DNA of 10,657 nt. Origin: Alphaproteobacteria bacterium MarineAlpha9_Bin7. GTDB lineage: Bacteria; Pseudomonadota; Alphaproteobacteria; UBA7887. Where the stretch lies: contig PTKD01000051.1 of assembly GCA_002938115.1 (NCBI GenBank), positions 1 through 10,657 of the forward strand, given 5' to 3'. Positions 1-7,969 of the stretch are shown one piece after another (the stretch's first letter is position 1; each line of letters starts with the position of its first letter). The notes beneath the pieces are model-generated. The model was not told the origin of the DNA, searched no databases, and saw nothing but the letters and a program-made list of their open reading frames with translations. The position numbers were made by a program, and so were the translations under genes.

Positions 1-431
1 TCACACGCCTCGGAACCGGCTCTGGACTAGGGGATGGTGAACAATCAGTACCCGCATACGTCCAAGCTCTACTGGAGCAAACCGCCGAAGGTCTGCAAAA
101 CCTGCAAACCACCCTCTCGCGGAGCGAAGATGACAGGAGGACTACAAATTCAAGTATTCTTCAATTGACTCAGCGACTGGCAACACTCGGAGACCAAATG
201 CAGAGAACTGATGGTAGCATCGACGAAGCCACACGAGGCCATATCCGCAATCTCGATGTTCATATGGTCCGTCTGCTCGATGAAACCGTGACAGGCCGGC
301 ATCAAATGGTTTCGGAACTCCGGAACGAAATAAAACTATTGGCACGGACAGTGGCTGCAGTAGCCAATCAACCCACGAATGTAACCGGCGAGAGTCTAAT
401 CCGAACCGACTCAAACGAAGATACCGGTTAA
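1..431 (+). CDS. C-terminal part of a MotA/TolQ/ExbB-like proton-channel protein (5' end outside window)
   Basis: The frame is open from the left edge (first whole codon at base 3) to TAA at 429-431, giving about 142 residues. No membrane segment lies in this part. It begins with a Gly/Ser/Thr-rich stretch, then PAYVQALLEQTAEGLQNLQ, and continues as a long polar, heptad-like helix rich in Gln, Glu, Arg and Leu, ending in a disordered tail. I recognise PAYVQALLEQTAE followed by a coiled tail as the C-terminus of alphaproteobacterial proteins annotated as MotA/TolQ/ExbB proton-channel family. The next gene encodes a MotB/OmpA-type partner, which fits: such pairs form inner-membrane stators driven by ion flow. 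The channel helices themselves are upstream and not visible, so the family call rests on tail resemblance and context. An internal ATG at 165 is not needed as a start because the frame runs through it. Confidence 0.65.
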   Translation, partial: TRLGTGSGLGDGEQSVPAYVQALLEQTAEGLQNLQTTLSRSEDDRRTTNSSILQLTQRLATLGDQMQRTDGSIDEATRGHIRNLDVHMVRLLDETVTGRHQMVSELRNEIKLLARTVAAVANQPTNVTGESLIRTDSNEDTG

Positions 432-464
432 GTAAGCATACATTCCCAGGCCTACGTTCCACTC

Positions 465-1616
465 ATGCTTGCCCGAAGAAGCCGCTCCAAACAAGGGCCA
501 GATATCTGGCCTGGGTTTGTTGATGCCATATCCACACTGCTTTTAGTATTGATTTTTCTGCTGGTGGTTTTCATTCTCGCCGAATTTTTCCTGTCGCGTG
601 CTCTATCGGGTCGTGACGAAGCCTTGAGTCGTCTAAATCAACAAGTCTCTGAGCTAGCCGATTTGCTATCCCTCGAACAACTGACTACTGAGGAGCTTCG
701 CAATAATATGGCAGATTTGGGTCTACAACTTCAAACGTCGATGAAAGATCGCGACGACCTAAATCGTCAATTGTTTTTGGCCTTTGAAAAACAGGACAGT
801 CTTGAAAGCGATATCGCGTCGCTGCAACGGCTCAATGAGCTAAGCGAAGAAGAACGTAACGATTTGGATCTTCGTCTCGCAGCATCGCTGGCCGTACTCA
901 AAGCTGAACAAGCTGCCCTCAACGCTTCACGTGACGAAACAGCCGCCAATCAAGCAGCACTGGTCGAACAAGAAAAACTTTCTACAAGTGCCCAACGTCA
1001 GGTTGCCTTACTGAACCAGCAAATAGCAGCCCTGAGAATTCAGTTAAATTCCATTCAAACAGCGCTAGATGCAACCGAAAATGAGATGGCGGAGAAAAAC
1101 CTCCAAATCTCAAATCTTGGTCAACGGCTTAACGTGGCATTGGCTAACAAGGTCGGTGAACTATCTCGATACCGTTCCGAATTTTTTGCTCGCCTCCGAG
1201 ATTCTCTCTCTGGCCGCAGTGCAGTTAGCATAGAGGGGGATCGTTTTGTGATTCAGTCTGGAGTTTTATTTGGGAGCGGTTCGGCGCAACTTGATCCTGC
1301 GGGTAAAACGCAATTAAATGACCTAGCGCAACTTTTGATGGATATTTCAACCGAAATTCCTCGCGACATTAGATGGGTGCTGCGTATTGATGGGCACACC
1401 GACACCCGTCCCATTAGCACGAATCAATTCCCTTCCAATTGGGAGCTATCGGCAGCAAGAGCAATTGCCGTAGCACGCTATTTAATCGATCGTGGGGTGT
1501 CTCCAAACCGTGTAATGGCAGCTGGATTTGGGGAATTCCAGCCATTGGTGGATCGGGATAGTGAAGACGCATATAAAGCCAATCGTCGCATAGAACTTAA
1601 ATTAACAGATCGCTAA
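465..1616 (+). CDS. MotB/OmpA-type peptidoglycan-binding protein with long periplasmic coiled coil
   Basis: The 383-residue protein has a short basic N-terminus, one transmembrane helix (about 21-43), a long coiled coil (about 48-235, rich in Leu, Gln, Glu and Ala), and a C-terminal OmpA domain (about 255-383). The OmpA domain shows DGHTDTRP (309-316), NWELSAARAIAVARYL (325-340) and NRRIELKL (373-380); D313 and R332 sit where OmpA domains bind the diaminopimelate of peptidoglycan. WPGFVDAIS at the membrane edge puts D20 where MotB, TolR and ExbD carry their proton-binding aspartate. The likely role is the wall-anchored half of an ion-driven inner-membrane complex, with the upstream MotA-like protein as its channel. 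It starts 33 bases after that gene. No strong ribosome site is visible before ATG 465, so coupled translation is possible. The family is certain; the cellular job is not known. It is not a canonical flagellar MotB, because the coiled coil is far longer and no flagellar gene is nearby. Confidence 0.9.
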   Translation: MLARRSRSKQGPDIWPGFVDAISTLLLVLIFLLVVFILAEFFLSRALSGRDEALSRLNQQVSELADLLSLEQLTTEELRNNMADLGLQLQTSMKDRDDLNRQLFLAFEKQDSLESDIASLQRLNELSEEERNDLDLRLAASLAVLKAEQAALNASRDETAANQAALVEQEKLSTSAQRQVALLNQQIAALRIQLNSIQTALDATENEMAEKNLQISNLGQRLNVALANKVGELSRYRSEFFARLRDSLSGRSAVSIEGDRFVIQSGVLFGSGSAQLDPAGKTQLNDLAQLLMDISTEIPRDIRWVLRIDGHTDTRPISTNQFPSNWELSAARAIAVARYLIDRGVSPNRVMAAGFGEFQPLVDRDSEDAYKANRRIELKLTDR

Positions 1617-1619
1617 ATC

Positions 1620-2345
1620 ATGGCAGATAATCAGGAGGCAGCACACGAAACCGACAAGGTCCAGTCCTTTCATTGGAGACAACACAAAGGAAAACTTGGG
1701 ATCGCTCTTTGGCTTGCGATAGCCTCAGTGTTAGCCTATTGGGCGTATTCATTAGCCTCCGATAGATACAGCGGGTTGAACCGCGAACTTCAATCCAAAC
1801 TAGATCAAGCTCGGATGGAATATAAACACCTGCTCGCCCAGTCCGCAGAATATAAGAATAGGGCTAATATCCTAGAGCAAAAGTATGCGTCGGATGCGCC
1901 CCATGGTGCCACCAGACAAATTATGGCTTTGGTAAAAGAACGACTAGAAAGCGGAGTCAACCCGGATCGAGTCGCGTTTTTGGTAGCGATGGCCAAAAAT
2001 GAGTCTGGGTGCGAGCAAACTACCGACACTCGACGTTTTCTTTTACAAACATCTCTCACCACTGGTGCCAACTCTGCCATTAGCTTCGCCAATAATACGG
2101 TTACGGTAACCGGGCGGGGATCACCGTCAAGAGATACAAATGACAATGTGCAAGCTTGGTTCGACCCTGCGAAAAAAGTTGAAATCCTATTTACTCTAAT
2201 TGGTGGAGAGGAATACCCAGTGGATGGGAAACTGCCACTGCACCATTCAGTAATCAGTGACAACTTCGAGCACCGCTTCACAATTAGGCTAGGGGATGCG
2301 AGAGGTTTTGTTGTGGTAACGGAACAGCGCTGTGCTTTTCCCTAA
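1620..2345 (+). CDS. Single-pass membrane protein of unknown function, third gene of the MotA-like/OmpA operon
   Basis: I do not recognise a named family for this 241-residue protein. A polar N-terminus of about 25 residues with basic residues before the membrane (HWRQHKGK) precedes one transmembrane helix (about 26-45). This suggests an N-in topology with the rest in the periplasm. A short coiled coil (about 50-90) follows, then a helical stretch (97-127) and a C-terminal part rich in beta-type sequence (150-236), including NNTVTVTGRGS and the repeated hydrophobic pattern KVEILFTLIGGEEYPV. There are only two cysteines, C131 and C238 near the C-terminus, which could form a periplasmic disulfide. 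ATG 1620 lies 3 bases after the stop of the OmpA gene, so the two are almost certainly co-translated. Its position suggests an accessory subunit of the same envelope complex; that is inference. Confidence 0.85.
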   Translation: MADNQEAAHETDKVQSFHWRQHKGKLGIALWLAIASVLAYWAYSLASDRYSGLNRELQSKLDQARMEYKHLLAQSAEYKNRANILEQKYASDAPHGATRQIMALVKERLESGVNPDRVAFLVAMAKNESGCEQTTDTRRFLLQTSLTTGANSAISFANNTVTVTGRGSPSRDTNDNVQAWFDPAKKVEILFTLIGGEEYPVDGKLPLHHSVISDNFEHRFTIRLGDARGFVVVTEQRCAFP

Positions 2346-2388
2346 CTATTCATGTTGCAACGCCGGTCCAAAACATACTTTGAACCCA
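2346..2388. other. Short convergent gap between two operons
   Basis: These 43 bases separate the stop codons of the left-hand envelope operon and the right-to-left pump operon. I see no convincing stem-loop followed by a T-run on either strand, so how transcription ends here is not apparent from the sequence. Confidence 0.6.
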
Positions 2389-3534
2389 TTATACGCTTTT
2401 CTTATTTGTGTTGAGCAGCGCAGCGCGCGAAGGCGCTAGCTGATCGGCGTTCACACCATTCCGTATCAGGTCCTCCGGCCAAGTCCGCCGAGTCGCAAGA
2501 GCTGCCGCCGCATCTGCCATCGCTGGCGAAGTCATAATCCCATAGCCGCCCTGACCGGCCAACCAAAAAAAACCTTCATGCTCTGGGTCAAATCCCACAA
2601 CAGGTGTGCGATCTGCAACGAAACTTCTCAACCCCGCCCATTTATGCTCAACCTGTCCGATTACCATATTAGTTGCAATTTGAATACGCTCGATTGTGAC
2701 AGCGATATCGAACTCTTCTGGCTGAACGTCACACGGCGGCGAGGGTGTTTCGTCGGCCGGACTAGCCAAAATTTTCCCGGCCTCAGGCTTAAAATAAAAT
2801 TGCTCATCTACATCGATTACCATAGGTGCATCATCTAAGTTCACCCCAGCCGGACCAGAAAATATGATCACAGTTCGCCGCATAGGGTTCAGCCCAACTG
2901 GTTTGACCCCAGCCAAAGAAGCAACTTCATCCGCCCAGGCGCCAGCAGCATTCACCAGGATTGGCGCCGTGTATACCCCGTTTGGAGTTACAGCTTTCCA
3001 AGCGCCATTAGAAAAATTAAGAGAACGAACTCCGGCATCACAGATCAATTTGCCGCCACGCGACACCATTTGTCGCAAATAGCCCCCGTGAATTTGATCC
3101 ACATCCATATACAAGCCGGGTTCATAGTGCGCGAACGCAACGTAGTCCCGACGCAGTGTTGGGAACAACTGAACTGCATCATCCACTCCTACCTCAGTGA
3201 TTTCTTCGGTAGCAGCACGGGCCTCACCGAGATTGCTATAATACTCTTTCTGTTGATCAGCCCTAGCTATAGTGAGGATCCCGCGCGGAGACATGAGCGG
3301 GTGCTTGGCAAAGCCCTCCGGCGGATGTAGGAAAAAATGGCGCGAAGCCGTGGTTAGACCTCGTATCACTTGATTTCCGTAGTTTACTGTGAAGAAAGCC
3401 GCTGAACGCCCAGTAGTATGATAACCTGGTCGCTCCTCACGTTCCAAAAGTACTACCTGGCCGGACTCACTCAACCGTGCTGCCACGGATGCGCCCGCAA
3501 TACCAGCTCCAATCACCACAAAATCGCTGATCAT
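2389..3534 (-). CDS. FAD-dependent D-amino-acid dehydrogenase/oxidase, DauA-related, with altered substrate residues
   Basis: The 381-residue protein is a DAO-family flavoenzyme. The N-terminal dinucleotide motif GAGIAGAS (9-16) and E31 at the end of the second strand bind the FAD adenosine. Other hallmarks are GYHTTGRSAA (37-46), VNAAGAWADEVA (194-205), FYFKPEAG (246-253), WAGLRSFVAD (299-308) and GQGGYGIMTSPA (327-338). The whole sequence aligns by eye and from memory with Pseudomonas aeruginosa D-arginine dehydrogenase DauA, which deaminates D-amino acids to 2-oxo acids and ammonia and passes electrons to the respiratory chain. Residues matching its Tyr53, Arg222, Tyr249 and Arg305 are present as Y52, R220, Y247 and R303. 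The position of Glu87, which holds the arginine side chain, is I86, and that of His48 is F47, so D-arginine is an unlikely main substrate. It is the last gene of the pump operon, starting 10 bases after the permease stop with no clear ribosome site, which suggests coupled translation. A secondary-amine oxidase is the main alternative. Confidence 0.85.
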   Translation of the reverse strand: MISDFVVIGAGIAGASVAARLSESGQVVLLEREERPGYHTTGRSAAFFTVNYGNQVIRGLTTASRHFFLHPPEGFAKHPLMSPRGILTIARADQQKEYYSNLGEARAATEEITEVGVDDAVQLFPTLRRDYVAFAHYEPGLYMDVDQIHGGYLRQMVSRGGKLICDAGVRSLNFSNGAWKAVTPNGVYTAPILVNAAGAWADEVASLAGVKPVGLNPMRRTVIIFSGPAGVNLDDAPMVIDVDEQFYFKPEAGKILASPADETPSPPCDVQPEEFDIAVTIERIQIATNMVIGQVEHKWAGLRSFVADRTPVVGFDPEHEGFFWLAGQGGYGIMTSPAMADAAAALATRRTWPEDLIRNGVNADQLAPSRAALLNTNKKSV

Positions 3535-3544
3535 ATATAATGTC

Positions 3545-6500
3545 TCAGCCGGTCGAGGGCGCCGGTATTTCGATCACCGGAGCCGATCTGGCTCCATCAC
3601 CAACGATCGAGTACTCCTCTTCAAGGTTGCGAAGACGATCCGCAACATAGCCCGATGGTTTTGTTAAGCGTGCAAGCAGCAAATATAGCGCCGGAATCAA
3701 AAATAGGCTGAGAAGGGTTGAAAAACTAACTCCTCCAATAATCACCCAGCCAATCGATGTCCTACTTTCCGCACCGGCCCCAGTTGCAAGGGCAATCGGC
3801 ACCGCGCCGAACACTGTCGCTATAGCTGTCATTAAAATTGGCCTTAGTCGCGCCTCCGACGCTTTTTCCACAGCTTCCCGAACAGAGGCACCCTGCTCTC
3901 TTAGTTGGTTGGAAAATTCAACGATGAGTATGCCGTTCTTAGCAACCAAACCTATCAACATGATCATGCCAATTTGGCTATAAATATTAAGTGTGATCCC
4001 GGTGAGTAGCAAAGTTCCGAGCGCACCCGTAACCGCAAGCGGCACTGACAGCAAAATAATAAAGGGATGCACGAAACTCTCAAACTGAGCCGCCAGCACA
4101 AGATAGATGATCAACAACGCGAGCAAAAAGGTCATCAACAACGATGCTGAGGAATCGCGGAATTCCCGGGACTGACCCGCATATGAGATACGTGCTTCAC
4201 CGGGTAGGCGCTCTTTTGCCAATCTATCTAAATAATCGAGGGCCTCGCCAAGGGAATAATCAGGTCCAAGTGAAGCAGAGACCGTTACCGAGCGCATACG
4301 ATCAAAGCGATTGAGTTCTTTCGCGCCAGCCGTCTCCCTTAATGTAACCAAATTTGACAATGGAACTAGTTGATCCTGAGCTTCCGATCGAACGTAAATA
4401 TTCGTCAGGTCGCGTGGCGTCAGACGGTCCTCGTCGCGCGCCTGGAGCACAACGTTATACTGAACACCACGGTCGTTGAAGGTTGTAACAAAGCGAGAAC
4501 CCAGCATAACTTCAAGAGTTCGCCCGATTACCTGGATAGAGACACCAAGATCTGCAGCACGATTGCGGTCAATGTCGACGCGTAACTCTGGCTTCGTCTC
4601 CTTGAAATCACTGTCAACGCTTAGTAAACGTGGATTCTCACGCGCGCCATTCACGATAACTTGGCTCCACTCACGCAGCATATCATAACTAGGTCCCCCG
4701 ATCACAAATTGCACCGGGCTCTTTCGGCCCGGCTGATTAAGGCTAGGAGGGTTAATAGCGAACACATTTGCGCCGGGAATCGATAGCAGTTTGGGAAACA
4801 TCTCTTTGACAATGGTCTGCTGGGACCGTTCGCGCTCATTCCACGGCTTGAGTACCACAAAAGCAATCGCAAAATTTACTGGACTCGGACGACTAAGGCC
4901 CGGTGCGACAACCCCAAATACTGTCTCAGCCTCCCCATTATCAAGCAGTGGTTGGATTAATTTTTCCGATTCCTTAAGATAAGAAAGGGTGTAATCGATG
5001 GTCGCGCCTTCGGGTGCTTTTAACACAACCAAAAACACTCCTCTGTCCTCTGTAGGGGCAAATTCCTGCTTAATCCCCTGATAGAAGACGTACGCCGCAC
5101 CGGATAGTGCCACCCCAATCGCAAGCACGACTGCTGGGAGAGACAATGCACCGCGCAGCAGGAAAGAATACGCCCTACTGAGAGCAATAAAAAAGTTTTC
5201 GGTGACACGATAGAATACACCCTCATCGTCTTTGGGCTTCAGCAGCTTCGAACACATCATCGGAGTGAGGGTGAGCGCAACGAGCCCTGAAAATATTACC
5301 GCTGCCGCGACGGAAACACCGAATTCGCTAAACAAACGGCCAGTATTACCACTCATCAAGGATATCGGGACAAACACCGCTACCAATGCGAGGGTGGTGG
5401 CGACAACCGCAAAACCGATTTGCCGGGCTCCCCGAACAGCCGCCAGCAATACCGGCTCCCCAGCCTCTATGCGCCGGTGAATATTTTCCAACACAACGAT
5501 CGCATCATCGACAACGAGGCCCACTGCAAGCACATAAGCCAACAAGGTCAACACATTTAGAGAATATCCCATGGCCGCAACCACCATAAAAGATGCGGTC
5601 AATGAAACAGGGATTGCGATAGCTGGGATCAAAGTTGCACGCCAGCTCCGCAAAAAAAGGAAGATGACCCCGACAACTAAACACAGAGCAATACCAAGCG
5701 CGTGAAAAACCTCATTGATAGATGCATCTACAAATCGGGATTTATCGTATGCAACCCACATATGAATCTGCTTGGGCAGTGACGGCTTAATTCGCTCCAA
5801 CTCCGTGTATATACCTTCAGCGATTTCGAGTTCGTTAGCCTTCGACTGCTTGATCACTCCAAGGCCGATCGCTGCCTCCCCATTGGCGCGCACCTCGTAA
5901 CGCATTTCCTCTGTGCCCAACACAACCTCGGAGACTTCGCCCAGTCTAATCAGGTAGTCATCTTTTTCTTTTAAGATCAAATTGCTGAATTCCTCTGGCG
6001 TGACTAAGCCGGAATCCGTGCGAACAGTAAACTCACGCAAGGTTGATTCGATTCGACCCGACGGCAATTCAACATTCTGCGCCAAAAGCGCTTCCTCTAC
6101 ATCTTGAACTGTCAGCCCCCTTGCCGCCATAGCACGCCTGTCCAACCAAACCCGCATCGCCGGTTTGCGCTCTCCGCCAATGATCACAGCAGCAACGCCG
6201 GGAACAACCGAAAGTCTATCTACCAAGAATCGATCGGAGTAGTCGCTGAGTTGAACCGCATTCCATTCGTCAGAAGACAACGCGACCCACAGCATAGGAC
6301 TGGCATCGCCTTCCACTTTCGAAACAATTGGGGTTTCAACATCGATTGGCAATTTTCCAATGATTGCCGATACCTTATCCCGCACGTCGTTTGCTGCGTC
6401 ATCTACATTCCGCCTGAGAGTGAATTCGATATCAACTTGCGAACGCTCTTCACGGCTCTTGGATGTGACCTGCCGAATTCCTTCAATCCCGGCTATGGCT

Positions 6501-6706
6501 GCCTCAATTAATTGAGTGACCTGGGTTTCAACGATCTGTGCCGGCGCACCTTTGTAAAGGGTAATTATTGATACTTTCGGAGGATCAATATCGGGATATT
6601 CTCGGATAGCCAAACGATCGAAGGCAAAGACACCAAAAATGACCAAGATCAAACTTACCACCGTGGCAAATACCGGTCGCTTAATGGAAACGTCCGAAAG
6701 AACCAT
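3545..6706 (-). CDS. RND (HAE1/AcrB-like) efflux transporter permease
   Basis: The 1053 residues match the usual length of AcrB-type pumps, which export drugs, detergents or metabolites by proton antiport as inner-membrane trimers. The N-terminus (IKRPVFATVVSLILVIFGV) is the first transmembrane helix, followed by the REYPDIDPP motif (35-43) and the first periplasmic porter domain. Helices 2-6 lie around 335-485, with VGLVVDDAIVVLEN holding the paired aspartates D400-D401 of the proton relay. A second periplasmic domain (about 545-850) is followed by helices 8-12 (about 855-1012). These include GLVAKNGILIVEF with K923, the partner of the aspartates (AcrB Lys940). The relay is therefore intact and the gene looks functional. 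A polar tail of about 40 residues ends the protein. ATG 6706 is preceded by a strong ribosome site, and the adaptor gene ends 16 bases upstream. No outer-membrane channel gene is visible, and the substrate cannot be read from the sequence. Confidence 0.95.
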   Translation of the reverse strand: MVLSDVSIKRPVFATVVSLILVIFGVFAFDRLAIREYPDIDPPKVSIITLYKGAPAQIVETQVTQLIEAAIAGIEGIRQVTSKSREERSQVDIEFTLRRNVDDAANDVRDKVSAIIGKLPIDVETPIVSKVEGDASPMLWVALSSDEWNAVQLSDYSDRFLVDRLSVVPGVAAVIIGGERKPAMRVWLDRRAMAARGLTVQDVEEALLAQNVELPSGRIESTLREFTVRTDSGLVTPEEFSNLILKEKDDYLIRLGEVSEVVLGTEEMRYEVRANGEAAIGLGVIKQSKANELEIAEGIYTELERIKPSLPKQIHMWVAYDKSRFVDASINEVFHALGIALCLVVGVIFLFLRSWRATLIPAIAIPVSLTASFMVVAAMGYSLNVLTLLAYVLAVGLVVDDAIVVLENIHRRIEAGEPVLLAAVRGARQIGFAVVATTLALVAVFVPISLMSGNTGRLFSEFGVSVAAAVIFSGLVALTLTPMMCSKLLKPKDDEGVFYRVTENFFIALSRAYSFLLRGALSLPAVVLAIGVALSGAAYVFYQGIKQEFAPTEDRGVFLVVLKAPEGATIDYTLSYLKESEKLIQPLLDNGEAETVFGVVAPGLSRPSPVNFAIAFVVLKPWNERERSQQTIVKEMFPKLLSIPGANVFAINPPSLNQPGRKSPVQFVIGGPSYDMLREWSQVIVNGARENPRLLSVDSDFKETKPELRVDIDRNRAADLGVSIQVIGRTLEVMLGSRFVTTFNDRGVQYNVVLQARDEDRLTPRDLTNIYVRSEAQDQLVPLSNLVTLRETAGAKELNRFDRMRSVTVSASLGPDYSLGEALDYLDRLAKERLPGEARISYAGQSREFRDSSASLLMTFLLALLIIYLVLAAQFESFVHPFIILLSVPLAVTGALGTLLLTGITLNIYSQIGMIMLIGLVAKNGILIVEFSNQLREQGASVREAVEKASEARLRPILMTAIATVFGAVPIALATGAGAESRTSIGWVIIGGVSFSTLLSLFLIPALYLLLARLTKPSGYVADRLRNLEEEYSIVGDGARSAPVIEIPAPSTG

Positions 6707-6713
6707 GAGTTTG

Positions 6714-6719
6714 CCCCCT
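6714..6719 (-). promoter_or_regulatory. Ribosome binding site of the RND permease gene
   Basis: Reading the minus strand, AGGGGG lies 7 bases before ATG 6706, just inside the gap after the adaptor stop codon. It fixes the start of the permease. Confidence 0.75.
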
Positions 6720-6722
6720 AAC

Positions 6723-7883
6723 TCAATCGTTCACTGCAGCATGGTCCGCTTGACGCGGCGCTACCTTGGCACCATCTCGCACTTTTTGCACACCGCCAAC
6801 AATGACTGCCTCGCCGGGGATCACCCCATCCAATATCTCAACCTCGCCAGGCATGCGCTCACCTATCGCGATCGGACGCCGAATAGCCTGACCATCGATT
6901 ACTACGTACACGTAGTTAGACGTCCCATCTGAGACAACAGCCTGTTCGGGAATCAGAACCGTGTTCAAACGTTCGTCAACACCAAGCTCAACAAGCAAGA
7001 ACATACCAGGCTTCAACGCCCTATCATCGTTCGGTATAAGCGCGCGGACGCTAACTGCCCTAGTGACACGGTCAACTCGTGTGTCAACTGACGAAACACT
7101 GCCGAAAAAGACTCGATCAGGAAACGCATCTGTCCGTGCCGTAATTTCCTGCCCAACCTCGATATCGGAAAGGTTTCGCTCAGGAATTTGAAAATCGAGC
7201 TTAACAATAGATATATCATCAAGGGTTACTATTGGATCATTGGGTACAATTAGCGCCCCGGGGCTGACGCGACGTATGCCAATTCTTCCAGGAAATGGCG
7301 CCACCACTCGACGTTTTACTAACTGCTCACGAGCAACTTGGAGATTTGCCTCGCTTGAATGAACACGGGCTGTGGCCGCCTTGAGTTCCGTCAGCAATTC
7401 TTCGACTCTTGCCACTGGAATATTTTTGGTTTCGGATAGACGAAGTGCGCGATTATAAAGGTGCTGAATATTCTCGAGCTGAGCTTCATGCATCTGGACC
7501 TCAGCAAGGCGTACCTCCATCTCCGCACGCTGGACCCCCGACTCCAAATTTACGAGCACCGAACCTTTCTTTACGGTCTCACCTTCCTCAAAACGAATAT
7601 CTTGGATTACACCCGTAACCTCCGAGGTAATCATCACCGCCTCATTGGCAAGCGCCGTCCCGATGGCCTCAAGTATCACCGTAACGGAGCCTTTACGAGC
7701 AATCGCTACGTCTACCGGAGTAGGCGGGCGGGCGCTTTGACCGGCCGACGACGGCTCACTAGATCCCAGAAACGCACCAATCAACGGAAGTTGATCGGCA
7801 TGTTTCCAAAGCCAGTAACAACCGGTCGCCATGACGCCAACGATAACGAGGCGAGTGACTGCAGACCGAATCGATTTTCTCAC
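6723..7883 (-). CDS. RND efflux periplasmic adaptor (membrane fusion protein, HlyD/AcrA type)
   Basis: The adaptor links an RND permease to an outer-membrane channel across the periplasm. With the start used here it has 386 residues. They comprise an N-terminal membrane anchor (about 8-26), a proline-rich linker (51-57), the first half of the lipoyl domain (ITSEVTGVIQDIRFEEGETVKKG, roughly 85-107), a helical hairpin (about 115-190), the second lipoyl half with APFPGRIGIRRVSPGALI (195-212), a beta-barrel (about 225-300) and a membrane-proximal domain (about 308-375). Start choice: GTG 7883 has AGGGG 7 bases upstream and gives a normal-length anchor. A longer frame from GTG 7970 would add 29 residues that look unlike any signal and has no ribosome site. 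VMATGC (17-22) resembles a lipobox but has Ala at -3, and Tyr-Trp-Leu-Trp follows, so a transmembrane anchor is more likely. It is the first gene of the three-gene operon. Confidence 0.92.
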   Translation of the reverse strand: MRKSIRSAVTRLVIVGVMATGCYWLWKHADQLPLIGAFLGSSEPSSAGQSARPPTPVDVAIARKGSVTVILEAIGTALANEAVMITSEVTGVIQDIRFEEGETVKKGSVLVNLESGVQRAEMEVRLAEVQMHEAQLENIQHLYNRALRLSETKNIPVARVEELLTELKAATARVHSSEANLQVAREQLVKRRVVAPFPGRIGIRRVSPGALIVPNDPIVTLDDISIVKLDFQIPERNLSDIEVGQEITARTDAFPDRVFFGSVSSVDTRVDRVTRAVSVRALIPNDDRALKPGMFLLVELGVDERLNTVLIPEQAVVSDGTSNYVYVVIDGQAIRRPIAIGERMPGEVEILDGVIPGEAVIVGGVQKVRDGAKVAPRQADHAAVND

Positions 7884-7890
7884 ACAAAGT

Positions 7891-7895
7891 CCCCT
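7891..7895 (-). promoter_or_regulatory. Ribosome binding site deciding the adaptor start (GTG 7883)
   Basis: On the minus strand AGGGG is followed by 7 bases and then GTG at 7883-7881. This supports the shorter 386-residue adaptor over the 415-residue frame from GTG 7970, which lacks any purine-rich site. Confidence 0.7.
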
Positions 7896-7911
7896 GTATT
7901 TCGGAGAAGAG

Positions 7912-7923
7912 CGGATTATTCCG
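7912..7923. promoter_or_regulatory. Dyad CGGA-TTAT-TCCG upstream of the pump operon
   Basis: The sequence is a perfect 4-bp inverted repeat with a 4-base spacer, 29 bases before the adaptor start. On the minus strand it sits in TATATCGGAATAAT. It resembles the second dyad at 7970-7983, which sits in GATATCCGAATAGT about 59 bp away, so the two may be sites for one regulator. This is inference from repetition and position; no regulator is encoded in the window. Confidence 0.3.
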
Positions 7924-7969
7924 ATATAGGGCGTCGTAGCAAGCAACTTCGTAACAATGCCTGTAAGCA

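Noticed and set aside
142..462. A 106-codon minus-strand frame at the left edge
   Set aside because: It lies opposite the tail of the channel-like gene, and its composition (Arg, Leu, Ser, Trp) is that of an antisense frame.
1805..2281. A 158-codon minus-strand frame opposite the third gene of the envelope operon
   Set aside because: It is antisense to a better frame with coupled start and membrane architecture. It has a Ser/Cys/Arg-rich shadow composition and no ribosome site.
1..2345. Zorya anti-phage system
   Set aside because: The MotA-like and OmpA-like architecture is similar, but no ZorC, ZorD helicase or ZorE nuclease follows. The third gene is a small membrane protein and the next genes are a pump operon on the other strand.
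1..2345. Tol-Pal or flagellar motor genes
   Set aside because: No TolA, TolB, Pal or flagellar neighbours are present, and the OmpA-domain protein has a much longer coiled coil than MotB or TolR.
2389..3534. Naming the dehydrogenase dauA
   Set aside because: The fold and carboxylate-binding residues agree, but the side-chain-recognising Glu and the active-site His appear replaced, so the same substrate should not be assumed.
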